Positions 21,799 through 31,076 of a DNA stretch of 64,000 nucleotides are shown here, piece by piece. Under the pieces are notes generated by a model. The model made no database searches. It saw nothing but the letters and a program-made list of their open reading frames with translations, and was not told where the DNA came from. The first letter of the stretch is position 1. Each line of letters opens with the position of its first letter. The position numbers were made by a program, and so were the translations under genes. Origin of the DNA: Paenarthrobacter sp. (GTDB lineage Bacteria > Actinomycetota > Actinomycetes > Actinomycetales > Micrococcaceae); contig JAPSHX010000002.1 in the NCBI GenBank assembly GCA_031179305.1, forward strand, positions 186,001 to 250,000, in the 5' to 3' direction.

Positions 21799-22575
21799 AT
21801 GGCACGACGACTGCGTAGTGACTCCACCCTCGCGGCATCTGTTCTAAGTCTGGGAATCCTACTGGCACTTGCAGGAAACCTGCTCCTTGCACAGTGGGAA
21901 GCTGCTGAACGGCTTAATCAAAGATCCACGTTTGAACATCTTCTCGGTTTCTTTGCCTGCGCTGCCGGGATAGCGATAGTGATTTGGTGGGCCATCTCGT
22001 TGTTCATCGCTTTCCTGGCGTCACTACTGCATCAGGCAGGTCACAGGAAGCGCGCCGACTCACTTTCAAAGTTCAGCCCTGCCTTTATGTTGCGAATCGC
22101 CGTGGCGGTCATGAGCCTGAACCTCCTCGGCGCAGGGGTTGGCCAGGCCGCGACCAGCCCACCAGAACCAGGTTGGCATAGTGCTTCCCCGGGCAGCAAG
22201 GCCCACGCCCGGCCAGCGTGGCAGCCTTCTTCCGTGGAGCGCACTTTCTCGATCCCGGCATCTGTAGACGACTCCGATAGTGCCGGCAATCGGCTGAATG
22301 ATCCGCGCTGGCAACCTCAACCTCCAGTGATTGACCCTGGGATTCTGAGCCGCCAGTCCTCACGTTCGAACACACCAGCGGGCGATACCAGCGTGGTTGT
22401 CAAGGATGGGGACTCGCTGTGGTCAATTGCGGCTTCCAAGCTAGGGCCCTTCGCAACAGACGTGGACGTCGCGCTGATCTGGCCCAAATGGTACGCCGCC
22501 AACCGCGCAACCATCGGAAGTGACCCGGCCGTGCTGCTTCCGGGCCTGGTTCTGCAACCACCCTCACCCGGCTAG
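21799..22575 (+). CDS. LysM domain membrane protein
   Basis: The 258-residue protein has two N-terminal membrane segments (about 10-32 and 48-72), another hydrophobic stretch near 95-115, a long Pro/Ser-rich linker and a C-terminal LysM-like domain beginning VVKDGDSLWSIAASKLG. LysM binds peptidoglycan GlcNAc chains, so it probably links membrane to wall. I use the ATG at 21799; a TTG at 21787 would place the start inside the ribosome-site hairpin. The Rv3235-family gene follows 150 bp later on the same strand. Confidence 0.8.
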   Translation: MARRLRSDSTLAASVLSLGILLALAGNLLLAQWEAAERLNQRSTFEHLLGFFACAAGIAIVIWWAISLFIAFLASLLHQAGHRKRADSLSKFSPAFMLRIAVAVMSLNLLGAGVGQAATSPPEPGWHSASPGSKAHARPAWQPSSVERTFSIPASVDDSDSAGNRLNDPRWQPQPPVIDPGILSRQSSRSNTPAGDTSVVVKDGDSLWSIAASKLGPFATDVDVALIWPKWYAANRATIGSDPAVLLPGLVLQPPSPG

Positions 22576-22725
22576 CAGTCAAGGGCATCCCTATGCCCAC
22601 CGTTCCACAGAACCGCCCACTCAGGGGCAGCGTTCGCCCAACAAGCCAGATCCCAACGTCATCCCAGCAGAAGCCACCGAGCAAAGCGTCCCCACGCTGA
22701 AGCTCATGTAGTGAATGCCTGAGGT

Positions 22726-23154
22726 ATGACCATGACTGTTGCAACAGCGAATCGACCAGCAAGCCGTCGGAGCACAAAACGTACGGCCCTAACATCCGGG
22801 CCGGGCGGTGCGGACATAGACGTCCGGCTTGTAGCCCGGAGCATCGCGCAGGCAGCTTTGGAAGTTCTGGCCGGCACCCGCCCACTGCAACAACTCTCTC
22901 GCTCACTGGATTCGGAGTGCTACCTGTCCCTCCAGCATCGAGCAGCCCTCACGCGAAAGCACGCAGCAAGGACAAGGGGTAATCCCCAGCCGCACCTGAG
23001 CCCCATGGTCCGCTCTGTTCGGGTCTGTTCAATCTCCGACTCCATTTGCGAGGCAAGCATCGTAGTGACGGAAGAGCTACGTTGCCGTGCCGTAGCCATG
23101 AGGCTGGAGCGGTTGGACGGAGTCTGGCAGGTTACTGCTCTGGAAATTGGATAA
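22726..23154 (+). CDS. Rv3235-family protein
   Basis: The 142-residue soluble protein has a basic, low-complexity N-terminus and then an alpha/beta region (LVARSIAQAALEVLAGTRPLQQLSRSLDSE ... AMRLERLDGVWQVTALEIG, gap mine) typical of the Rv3235 family found next to secA in actinobacteria. Its function is unknown. A GAGGT ribosome site precedes ATG-ACC-ATG, so the start may be 22726 or 22732. The gene ends at the shared terminator facing secA. Confidence 0.8.
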   Translation: MTMTVATANRPASRRSTKRTALTSGPGGADIDVRLVARSIAQAALEVLAGTRPLQQLSRSLDSECYLSLQHRAALTRKHAARTRGNPQPHLSPMVRSVRVCSISDSICEASIVVTEELRCRAVAMRLERLDGVWQVTALEIG

Positions 23155-23186
23155 AGACAGCGTAAGAAAATGCTTCGAGGTATACA

Positions 23187-23229
23187 AAAAGGGTGAATCA
23201 CTGGACTTCAGCCCGGGATTCACCCTTTT
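23187..23229. terminator. Bidirectional terminator between Rv3235-like gene and secA
   Basis: A perfect 13-bp stem (aaaagggtgaatc / gattcaccctttt) has an A-run on the left and a T-run on the right, so it can stop transcription from both convergent genes. Confidence 0.88.
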
Positions 23230-23252
23230 CATTACTGCTTTACGAGACCGGT

Positions 23253-25994
23253 TCAGCGGCGCTTCTTCTTCGCCTGCTTGCGCTGGTCCTGGCTCGCCGC
23301 TTTCGCCGGATTGCCGGAGCGGCCTGAAGCCCGGCCCTCGATGCGTGTCTGGGTTGCTCCATCTTCACCTGGCGCGGTGTATTGCAACTGCGCCGGCTTT
23401 TCCGGCGCCTGAAGGCCTGCCGCACGGATTTGCGGGTCGTGATGCTCGGTGTGTGTGCCAGCGGCAGAATCGTCCGCCACTACCACATCTTCGGCGGGTG
23501 TTACCTCAACTTCTAGGTTGTAGAGGAAACCGATGCTCTCCTCACGGATGGCTTCCATCATGCTTTGAAACATCACGAACCCCTCACGCTGGTATTCCAC
23601 CAGAGGATCACGTTGGGCCATCGCACGAAGACCGATGCCCTCCTTGAGGTAGTCCATCTCGTAGAGGTGTTCCTGCCATTTGCGCCCAAGGACCGAGAGC
23701 ACAACCCGGCGCTCCAGCTCACGCATGCTCTCAGACCCGATAGCCTCTTCGCGTGCCTGGTAAACGAGCCGGGCGTCCGAAAGAATTTCTTCCTTCAGGA
23801 ACTCGGCAGTGACCTTGGACTTACCGCCCGCTTCGTCGATAATCTCCTGGGCGGTCACTGTTGCCGGGTACAACGTCTTCAGGTTGGCCCACAGCTGGTT
23901 GTAGTCCCAATCGTCGCCCGTTCCCTCGGCCGTAGCGGCGTCAATGAGTGCATTGATGGTGTCTTCCAGGAAGTACTGGACTTTTTCGTGCAGGTCATCG
24001 CCTTCAAGAATCCGGCGACGGTCGCCATATATAGCCTCACGCTGACGATTGAGGACGTCATCGTACTTGAGGACGTTCTTCCGCTGCTCGGCGTTGCGGC
24101 CCTCTACTTGGCCCTGTGCAGATGCGATCGCACGGGAAACCAGCTTTGATTCAAGGGCAACATCGTCAGGCACCGAACTGTTCATCAGCCGTTCGGCCGC
24201 ACCTGAGTTGAACAACCTCATGAGGTCATCTGTCAGGGAAAGGTAGAACCGGGATTCGCCGGGGTCGCCTTGCCGTCCGGAACGTCCACGCAACTGGTTG
24301 TCGATCCGGCGGGATTCGTGGCGCTCGGTTCCAAGCACGTAAAGCCCGCCAAGGTCCAGCACTTCTTCGTGCTCGTCCTTGACCGCCTGTTTGGCTGCGG
24401 CAAGCGCGGCCGGCCATGCGGCTTCGTACTCTTCGGAGTTTTCCTCAGGATCAAGGCCGCGCTTGGCAAGTTCGGCAATGGCAGTGAATTCGGCATTGCC
24501 GCCGAGCATGATGTCAGTACCGCGGCCCGCCATGTTGGTTGCTACTGTAACAGCGCCCTTTCGCCCGGCCTGCGCCACGATGGACGCTTCCCTTGCGTGG
24601 TTCTTGGCGTTCAGTACTTCGTGTCGGATGCCTTCTTTGGCCAAGAGCTTGGAGAGATACTCGCTCTTTTCAACACTAGTGGTACCCACCAGCACAGGCT
24701 GGCCGTTCTCGTGACGCTCTGCGATGTCCTGAACCACAGCGTCGAACTTAACCACCTCGTTCTTGTAGACGAGGTCCGGTTGGTCGATCCGCTGCATGTC
24801 GCGATTCGTGGGAATGGGAACGACACCGAGCTTGTAGGTGCTCATGAACTCAGCGGCTTCGGTCTCGGCCGTACCTGTCATGCCGGCAAGCTTCGAATAC
24901 ATGCGGAAGTAGTTCTGCAGCGTTACTGTCGCAAGAGTCTGGTTCTCGGCCTTGATCTCGACGTTTTCCTTGGCCTCAATGGCTTGGTGCATGCCTTCGT
25001 TGTAGCGCCGTCCAGCCAGGATGCGGCCGGTGTGCTCGTCAACGATCAGGACCTCGCCGTCGAGGATGACGTAGTCCTTGTCCCGCTTGAACAGTTCTTT
25101 CGCCTTGATGGCATTGTTGAGGAAGCCAATCAGCGGGGTGTTGGCAGATTCGTAGAGGTTTTGTATTCCAAGGTAGTCCTCTACCTTTTCAATACCGGCT
25201 TCCAGCACGCCCACGGTTCGCTTCTTTTCATCGACCTCGTAGTCAATATCGGGCTGCAACCGGAGCACGACTTTGGCAAATTCGCTGTACCACCGATTAG
25301 TGTCGCCTTGCGCGGGACCGGAAATGATCAGCGGGGTACGTGCTTCGTCGATCAGAATGGAGTCGACTTCATCCACGATCGCGAAGTTATGGCCACGCTG
25401 GACGAGCTCGCTCGCGTCCCAAGCCATGTTGTCGCGCAGGTAGTCGAAGCCAAATTCGTTGTTGGTGCCGTACGTGATGTCAGCGGCGTACTGTTCCCGA
25501 CGTACGGTGGGGTCCTGGTTGGACAAGATGCAACCACTGGAAAGGCCAAGGAACCTGTAGACGCGGCCCATGAGTTCGGACTGGTACTCGGCCAGGTAGT
25601 CGTTCACGGTGACAACGTGGACACCCTTGCCCGAAAGCGCGTTGAGGTAGGCAGGCGCTGTGGCAACGAGGGTCTTGCCTTCACCCGTTTTCATTTCCGC
25701 GATGTTGCCCAGGTGCAGTGCAGCGCCACCCATGAGCTGCACGTCGAAGTGCCGCATCCCCAAGGTCCTGGAGGAGGCTTCGCGCACGGCGGCGAAGGCT
25801 TCCGGGAGCAGGGCTTCCAAGGATTCGCCGTCTTGGTGGCGGGACCTTAGCCGGTCCGTTTCCTCCCGGATTTCAGTGTCCGAGAAGGACTTGAAGGTTT
25901 CTTCCAGGGCATTGATGGAATCGGCATAGTTCCGCAGTGTCTTGAGTGTCTTTTTGTCACCCGTGCGGAGAAGTTTTTCGATTAGTGATGCCAC
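23253..25994 (-). CDS. secA: Preprotein translocase ATPase SecA
   Basis: The 913-residue motor drives export through SecYEG. Walker A is in [13 protein letters not shown] (about residue 100), [16 protein letters not shown] carries the DEAD-type Walker B, and [15 protein letters not shown] and [14 protein letters not shown] are the C-terminal helicase motifs. The tail is basic (KKKRR) without the zinc-binding cysteines seen in many SecA proteins, as in actinobacterial SecA1. The start is a GTG at 25994 after GGGAGC. The YcaQ-like gene lies 42 nt upstream and may be co-transcribed. Confidence 0.97.
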   Translation of the reverse strand: MASLIEKLLRTGDKKTLKTLRNYADSINALEETFKSFSDTEIREETDRLRSRHQDGESLEALLPEAFAAVREASSRTLGMRHFDVQLMGGAALHLGNIAEMKTGEGKTLVATAPAYLNALSGKGVHVVTVNDYLAEYQSELMGRVYRFLGLSSGCILSNQDPTVRREQYAADITYGTNNEFGFDYLRDNMAWDASELVQRGHNFAIVDEVDSILIDEARTPLIISGPAQGDTNRWYSEFAKVVLRLQPDIDYEVDEKKRTVGVLEAGIEKVEDYLGIQNLYESANTPLIGFLNNAIKAKELFKRDKDYVILDGEVLIVDEHTGRILAGRRYNEGMHQAIEAKENVEIKAENQTLATVTLQNYFRMYSKLAGMTGTAETEAAEFMSTYKLGVVPIPTNRDMQRIDQPDLVYKNEVVKFDAVVQDIAERHENGQPVLVGTTSVEKSEYLSKLLAKEGIRHEVLNAKNHAREASIVAQAGRKGAVTVATNMAGRGTDIMLGGNAEFTAIAELAKRGLDPEENSEEYEAAWPAALAAAKQAVKDEHEEVLDLGGLYVLGTERHESRRIDNQLRGRSGRQGDPGESRFYLSLTDDLMRLFNSGAAERLMNSSVPDDVALESKLVSRAIASAQGQVEGRNAEQRKNVLKYDDVLNRQREAIYGDRRRILEGDDLHEKVQYFLEDTINALIDAATAEGTGDDWDYNQLWANLKTLYPATVTAQEIIDEAGGKSKVTAEFLKEEILSDARLVYQAREEAIGSESMRELERRVVLSVLGRKWQEHLYEMDYLKEGIGLRAMAQRDPLVEYQREGFVMFQSMMEAIREESIGFLYNLEVEVTPAEDVVVADDSAAGTHTEHHDPQIRAAGLQAPEKPAQLQYTAPGEDGATQTRIEGRASGRSGNPAKAASQDQRKQAKKKRR

Positions 25995-26036
25995 GTGAAA
26001 TTGCTCCCAGTCTCATGCTGCCGAATTCTGGCTGTT

Positions 26037-27326
26037 TCAGTCTACGGGAGAGACCAGCGCCACGTTGCCGGGTTCCCCTCTGAGCGGACTGTCGGATTGG
26101 ACGCGTTCTCCCGGCGCAATATCACCTTTTGCCACGGCCTCGGAGAGTGATCCGGCGAGGTCCCCTACCGGCCATACCACCACGTCCTGAAGGCCCAGCC
26201 ATGAAGCCATGAGCCTAAGTTCTTCGGCAAGTTCGACGGCGGTATCCGCCGGCGCGTTCATCTCACCAAAAGCGGAACGCACCAGGAGCTGACCGGACGC
26301 GCGGTCTGCTTTGAGGTCCACCCTGGCGACGATGTTGTCCCTGAGCAGGAACGGAAGAACATAGTAGCCGAACCGACGCTTGGCGGCAGGGGTGTAGATC
26401 TCAATCCGGTAGTGGAATCCGAACAGTTCCTCGAGTCGCCGCCTTTCGAAGACCAAGGAATCGAAGGGACTCAGCAGTGCCCGGGACGCAGCCTTACGTG
26501 GCAGCGTGGCTTCAACATGCTTGTAAGTTTCCCGGCCCCATCCCCGAACCGCAACAGGCTCAAGGCGGCCTGCGCGGATCAAGCGTTTTACAGAGTCCGC
26601 TCCTGCTTTCAGAGGTGTCCGGAAGTAGTCGGAGAAGCACCTCACCGTGCCAATGCCGTGGGCTCGGGCGGCTGCTTCCATCAGGCGGTCAAGGGACGCT
26701 TCGGCGTCGACTTCGGACGGAGAGACGTAGGGAATAACCCTTGAGGTCAGGGTGTACTTGCGTTCAAATTGCGATGTCCGGGAAGCAGCCGATATCCGGC
26801 CTTCTTCGAAGAGGTGCTCCAGCACGCGCTTGACGATGTTCCAATTCCAGCCCCAGTTCTCACGTTCCGGGTTTTCATCGTGTCCTAGCTTCACAGTCAG
26901 TTCGGATGCTGTCATCGGGCGGCCCGAGGTAAGGGCGTCCAGGATTCGGTCCTCCATGCCCTGGCGTACGGCCGGATCCAGGCCATGGGCTCCCACCCAG
27001 GCCCGCTTCTGCCATACGAGTAAGTCATGGAAGTGCTCGGGGCGGATGAAGCTTGCCTCGTGCGCCCAGTACTCCATCATTTTGCGCGGATTGCGGCTGG
27101 CCATCGAGTTGAGGATGAGGGGGTCGTAGTTACCTAGTCGGGAAAAGAACGGAAGGTAGTGGCTTCGTGCCACCACGTTAACAGAATCGATCTGGACGAG
27201 CTGTAATTGGGCAAAGGTCCGGCCCACCGCCCGTGAAGTCACGGGGCCGACGGGCCGGACCTTTGCCAATCCTTGAGCTGCCAATGCGATCCGCCGTGCC
27301 TGTGAGAGGCTCAGCGAAGCGGTCAT
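26037..27326 (-). CDS. YcaQ/AlkZ-like winged-helix DNA glycosylase family protein
   Basis: The 429-residue protein belongs to the HTH_42 family: tandem winged-helix domains with the N-terminal motif LSQARRIALAAQG and a QID motif in LVQIDSVNVVARSHYLPFFSR. In this family the Q-hydrophobic-D form marks YcaQ-like enzymes, which excise bulky alkylated purines and unhook interstrand crosslinks, as opposed to the QxQ form of AlkZ. The C-terminal region (FHYRIEIYTPAAKRRFGYY) is typical. AAGGGA precedes the ATG at 27326. It sits between hpf and secA on the same strand, with short gaps. Confidence 0.85.
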   Translation of the reverse strand: MTASLSLSQARRIALAAQGLAKVRPVGPVTSRAVGRTFAQLQLVQIDSVNVVARSHYLPFFSRLGNYDPLILNSMASRNPRKMMEYWAHEASFIRPEHFHDLLVWQKRAWVGAHGLDPAVRQGMEDRILDALTSGRPMTASELTVKLGHDENPERENWGWNWNIVKRVLEHLFEEGRISAASRTSQFERKYTLTSRVIPYVSPSEVDAEASLDRLMEAAARAHGIGTVRCFSDYFRTPLKAGADSVKRLIRAGRLEPVAVRGWGRETYKHVEATLPRKAASRALLSPFDSLVFERRRLEELFGFHYRIEIYTPAAKRRFGYYVLPFLLRDNIVARVDLKADRASGQLLVRSAFGEMNAPADTAVELAEELRLMASWLGLQDVVVWPVGDLAGSLSEAVAKGDIAPGERVQSDSPLRGEPGNVALVSPVD

Positions 27327-27355
27327 TGAAGTCCCTTCGTGATTAAAGTGAGGCC

Positions 27356-28084
27356 TTACTTGGCTGTGGCGGCCTGATCATCAGATCGGTAGGCGTGGAT
27401 CTTTTCTTCCACGGCTTCCTGGCCGGGTTCGCAGGTGGAGTCGAGGGTGATGACACCGTAGGTCCAGCCACTGCGCCTATAAACAACCGAAGGTGCGTTG
27501 GTCTCTTTGTCCAGGAACAGGTAGAAGTTGTGTCCGACGAGCTCCATGTTGTCCACAGCGTCATCCAGGGTCAGCGATGCTGCGGGGAAAACTTTCCGGC
27601 GGATCAAGACGGGAGAGTCGCCGGCCGGAATATCGTTTTCGATGTCGTAGGGCGACCGCTCGTCTGTCTGTGGCACGGACGCCTGGTGGTTGCTTGCCTC
27701 TACATAAAGCGGCTCACTCGCGCTGGCTGGCTCAAGGGTTGCCGTAGCTTCCCGCACAGCCTTGGGCGTGTGGCGGCCGTGGTGCACCTTCTTACGGTCC
27801 TTCGCACGACGAAGCCTCTCAAGCAGCTTGTTGTACGCGAGATCGAAGGCAGCAAACTTGTCAGCGGCTGTGGCCTCAGCACGGATAACGGGGCCTCGGC
27901 CCAAGACAGTCACTTCAACGGTGAGTTCGCCAGGCGTCTGCCTGGGATTGGTTTCCTTGGAAACCTTGGCGTCAACCCGCTGGACCTTATCCCCCAGCGA
28001 TTCAATCTTTGAGATTTTTTCGCCGGCATATTCGCGAAAGCGGTCAGAAACTGTCAGATTTCGTCCGCTGATCATGAACTCCAT
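27356..28084 (-). CDS. hpf: Long-form ribosome hibernation promoting factor
   Basis: The 242-residue protein has an N-terminal RaiA/HPF domain (MEFMISGRNLTVSDRFREYA through about residue 105), a variable linker, and a C-terminal dimerisation domain (RKVFPAASLTLDDAVDNMEL to the end), so it is the long form that joins two 70S ribosomes into 100S dimers in stationary phase or starvation. I chose the ATG at 28084, preceded by GGAGGG at the right distance; an in-frame upstream start at 28183 adds 33 residues without family similarity. It is followed 29 nt later by the YcaQ-like gene. Confidence 0.92.
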   Translation of the reverse strand: MEFMISGRNLTVSDRFREYAGEKISKIESLGDKVQRVDAKVSKETNPRQTPGELTVEVTVLGRGPVIRAEATAADKFAAFDLAYNKLLERLRRAKDRKKVHHGRHTPKAVREATATLEPASASEPLYVEASNHQASVPQTDERSPYDIENDIPAGDSPVLIRRKVFPAASLTLDDAVDNMELVGHNFYLFLDKETNAPSVVYRRSGWTYGVITLDSTCEPGQEAVEEKIHAYRSDDQAATAK

Positions 28085-28226
28085 GGTGCCCTCCAATAAC
28101 TCAGGTGACACGACAACGACGCTGTTGGGGGCTTGTCTGACGGACAGTCGAGCCCCTTTCCGAGCCGCTATCGACAGGTACATCTGTTCTTGGTACCCAC
28201 AACCGACGTTAGTTCATCGGAACCCG

Positions 28227-29255
28227 TTATTCATCCTTTAGCCACTTAATTTTTGATTGAGTCTTAATGACCACTGGGGGGTCGTCCTTGGCAGCGACGG
28301 AGGCGTAGGCTGGTGGCCTCGTGGCCGCGAGCACAACAGCGCCGGAGACTACGCCGCCGGCAAGAGTGACCGCCCGCGCTGCCTCAGCGAGGGTTGCCCC
28401 GGTTGTGAGGACATCGTCAACGAGGATGCATTTCCTGCCCCTTAATTCCTTGCCCTTTTGTCGGCCTACCATCATGGATCCACGGACACGGCGAGCGCGT
28501 TCGCCTCGACCCAGCCCCTTTTGGCCACCGCCTCCGCGTTCCACAGGGCTCCGTCCTGACACCTGTTCAAAAAGCCGGTCTGTCACTTTTCGTACGGCTT
28601 GGGGGCCTGCCATCAGGATCGACGACTCCCCCGGCTTCTCCAGCACGTCCAGGATTGGGCAATGGGGCAGCATCCGGCGCATGCGCATGAAGAAGAGCAG
28701 AAGGTGCACCGGGCTGAATCCTCGCCTGCGGTATGCCTTGCCGCTGCTGGGAACCGGGACGAGGTAGTATCCGGAGCGGCCACCGATGGCAGTCTCCAAC
28801 GCTTTGCTGAGGCAGGGAGCTAGGACATCCGCAAGGCGCCACTGACCATAACGCTTGAAGGACAGCAGGCAGCGTGCCAACTCATCCCGGTATGGCCCCG
28901 CTGCTACTACTCCGATCTTCGCTGAACCATCGACGTCAACCAAGGCGGGCGACTCCTGCTCTGCCCGGAACGGCTGCTTGCACAGCTGACGGACTTTCTT
29001 TGCGCAGCTCCCGCAAAGTACTGCGTCTTCCATTTCACAGCAGACACAGTCGACGGGAACCAGCAGGGTCAGAAGGTCATCAAATGTCCGTTGCAAGGCG
29101 GCGATGATGCGGCCGGTTCTTCTTTTATCCGGACCGCGACGCCGCGCTGCATCAGGTTCAGGCGAATTGAGGTCGGGATCGAAACGTGGTCGCGACTGCC
29201 ATGTACTTACCCACGAGCCGAGAAAGGAAGAGGAGCCAAACGCGCAAAAGGTCAC
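28227..29255 (-). CDS. ComF-family phosphoribosyltransferase-like protein
   Basis: The product has an N-terminal cysteine cluster of the ComFC type (CVCC then CGSC, about residues 71-83) and a C-terminal phosphoribosyltransferase fold ending in the PRPP loop CILVDDVLTTGATLAEA. ComFC proteins are linked to DNA uptake and can bind PRPP-related ligands, but their reaction is not settled. The start is uncertain: the GTG at 29255 gives 342 residues with about 45 unconserved N-terminal residues and weak ribosome-site support, and an internal TTG near 29109 is possible. The position between lpqB and hpf is typical of actinobacteria. Confidence 0.83.
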   Translation of the reverse strand: MTFCAFGSSSFLGSWVSTWQSRPRFDPDLNSPEPDAARRRGPDKRRTGRIIAALQRTFDDLLTLLVPVDCVCCEMEDAVLCGSCAKKVRQLCKQPFRAEQESPALVDVDGSAKIGVVAAGPYRDELARCLLSFKRYGQWRLADVLAPCLSKALETAIGGRSGYYLVPVPSSGKAYRRRGFSPVHLLLFFMRMRRMLPHCPILDVLEKPGESSILMAGPQAVRKVTDRLFEQVSGRSPVERGGGGQKGLGRGERARRVRGSMMVGRQKGKELRGRKCILVDDVLTTGATLAEAARAVTLAGGVVSGAVVLAATRPPAYASVAAKDDPPVVIKTQSKIKWLKDE

Positions 29256-29357
29256 GCTTCAGCTTTACTGTCTGATCTTTCCCGCAGAAGGCACACAGCA
29301 CGCTATGTGCATAAACATCCGGGATGAATCGATGACCGGAGCCCCCTGACATTGAGG

Positions 29358-31076
29358 TCAGCCTGGAAAAGCCGGTTCTGTGGGTCCTTTTAGCTGAAGC
29401 TCCCATCCGTTTCCGACGCGTTGGAAGATGCCGGCAGTGGACTGACCGTAAATTTGCTCAGCCCCGTTTCCGACACTGAGGCTGGTCAGACCGTCCCACG
29501 GCGCCAGTTGCTGGGGTTCACCCGATGCCAGCGACAGCAACTCCGGAACCACCGTTGAAGTGGCCGAACCGGACATCACTGCCACCGTGGAGCCATTGAC
29601 CCAGGCGCCTTGGTCAGCGGCGGTATTGCTCAGCAGCGTGATGGGAAGCGTGAGGTCCTTGGGCACGCCCTCGGGATTCCGGACTATGCCCGTGATTTGC
29701 ACAGCAGTCTTGCCGTTGGCCTCAGAGATGACAAGCGCCCTGGTCCCCTCCCGGGAGACCCTGAAGTCCTTGACTGTTCGTCCGGTGAGCCATGCCGGTG
29801 TCATGGTGACGCTGGGAACGCCGGTACCCGGAGCTGTGCCTGTGGGCTTGTGTGCCACAACCTCGGCAGCCCCGTTGCCACCGGGTCCTGCTGTCCACAC
29901 CCAGTCGTTCGGGCTGAAGGAAGGACCAGTAAGGGTACTTCTGGTGGTTAGTTGCCGCGCAGGTTGTCCCGGTTCGATGGAGTAGAGAGTGGTTTTATCC
30001 CCGTTGAGGAAAGCAGCTGTTTGGGACACCGGCGATTCGGCGGGCGAGTGCGGACCCAGACCGGACACCGATTGTATATCCGGCAAGGGAGTAATCCTGT
30101 TGTTCTCATACCGCACCAAATCACCGTTGTTCACTGCGATCTGTCGGGCAGGAACGCTCTTGTCCAACACCGGAGGCAAAACAGTACCGTTGTCTTCCAC
30201 GCGTACCAGGTCCTGATCGGCGCGAAGTTGAACGTTGATGACATCGGACTGGCTGCGGAAGGTCAGCGCCAACTGGTTTTGCATCCTCTGGCGGTCCTCC
30301 GCAGAGGCGTCGAAAAGCTCCTTGGCAGAGAGGTCTACCTGTGCTGCACCGGAGACAACCGGAACTGATTCGCGGGCGAGCTTCATTCCCGATGGGAAAG
30401 CACTGACCACTGCCCCTCTCAGGTACGGGGCGGGGCCGGCAAGCAGGGCACTGGTCATGGACTTGACTGTGTTCTTTTTAATGAACCAACGGTAGTCCGG
30501 CACTGCGTAGGTGAACGTCGGGTCATAGAAGTAAATGGGGTTTGCCCCGTAGATTACCTTGAATGTCTCCTCCGGAATGGCCGTACCATCAGGGACCTTG
30601 GAGATCCGCCATTCTCCTTCCACCTGCTCGAGAGTTAGTGGAATGGTCTCTTTGGTACCCGGCGGGAACTGGGTTGCAACCCCATCAGCATCCACCGAAT
30701 ATGCGAGGTCGAGTTCGTAGAGGTATTCGTTCTCCGCTGCGGCTTTGACTACCTGCGCCTCGCGAAAAACAAGGGCCCGCTTGTCCGGCTTCCACGTTAC
30801 AGACTGCGCTTGCGTCAGGTACTGACGCGCCACAGGGTAGTCATCCTCGTAGCCGCTGCCAGCCATATAGAAATCCTCGATCACAGTCTCCGGACTGGAA
30901 CCGGCACGCGGCGCAGCGGGAAAGAACACCGGCGCGTTGGGGTTACCGGCGCCTTCGTCTTTGCTTTTGCCGACTGGACCGGAGCGGGGAATCTGCGCAC
31001 AGGACGCAAGCATCACTATCAGCACAGCCAACAATGCGACGATTGTCCTCGTACGCCCGGGACGCAACGTTCTCAC
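29358..31076 (-). CDS. lpqB: Lipoprotein LpqB, MtrAB accessory protein
   Basis: The 572-residue lipoprotein has a signal peptide ending in the lipobox LASC (acylated Cys 26), a GerMN domain (about 190-310) and a C-terminal beta-propeller-like LpqB domain. LpqB sits outside the membrane and modulates MtrB activity. The GTG start overlaps the mtrB stop by 4 nt (GTGA), confirming the mtrA-mtrB-lpqB operon. Confidence 0.93.
   Translation of the reverse strand: MRTLRPGRTRTIVALLAVLIVMLASCAQIPRSGPVGKSKDEGAGNPNAPVFFPAAPRAGSSPETVIEDFYMAGSGYEDDYPVARQYLTQAQSVTWKPDKRALVFREAQVVKAAAENEYLYELDLAYSVDADGVATQFPPGTKETIPLTLEQVEGEWRISKVPDGTAIPEETFKVIYGANPIYFYDPTFTYAVPDYRWFIKKNTVKSMTSALLAGPAPYLRGAVVSAFPSGMKLARESVPVVSGAAQVDLSAKELFDASAEDRQRMQNQLALTFRSQSDVINVQLRADQDLVRVEDNGTVLPPVLDKSVPARQIAVNNGDLVRYENNRITPLPDIQSVSGLGPHSPAESPVSQTAAFLNGDKTTLYSIEPGQPARQLTTRSTLTGPSFSPNDWVWTAGPGGNGAAEVVAHKPTGTAPGTGVPSVTMTPAWLTGRTVKDFRVSREGTRALVISEANGKTAVQITGIVRNPEGVPKDLTLPITLLSNTAADQGAWVNGSTVAVMSGSATSTVVPELLSLASGEPQQLAPWDGLTSLSVGNGAEQIYGQSTAGIFQRVGNGWELQLKGPTEPAFPG

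Noticed and set aside
22593..22700. A possible 35-codon gene between the LysM and Rv3235-family genes
   Set aside because: There is no ribosome site, the product is a short Pro/Ser/Arg-rich string, and nothing ties it to a known family.
24270..25850. A 526-codon plus-strand open frame inside secA
   Set aside because: It lies wholly antisense to SecA, a strongly recognised gene, and its product has no recognisable domain. Long antisense frames are common in high-GC coding DNA.
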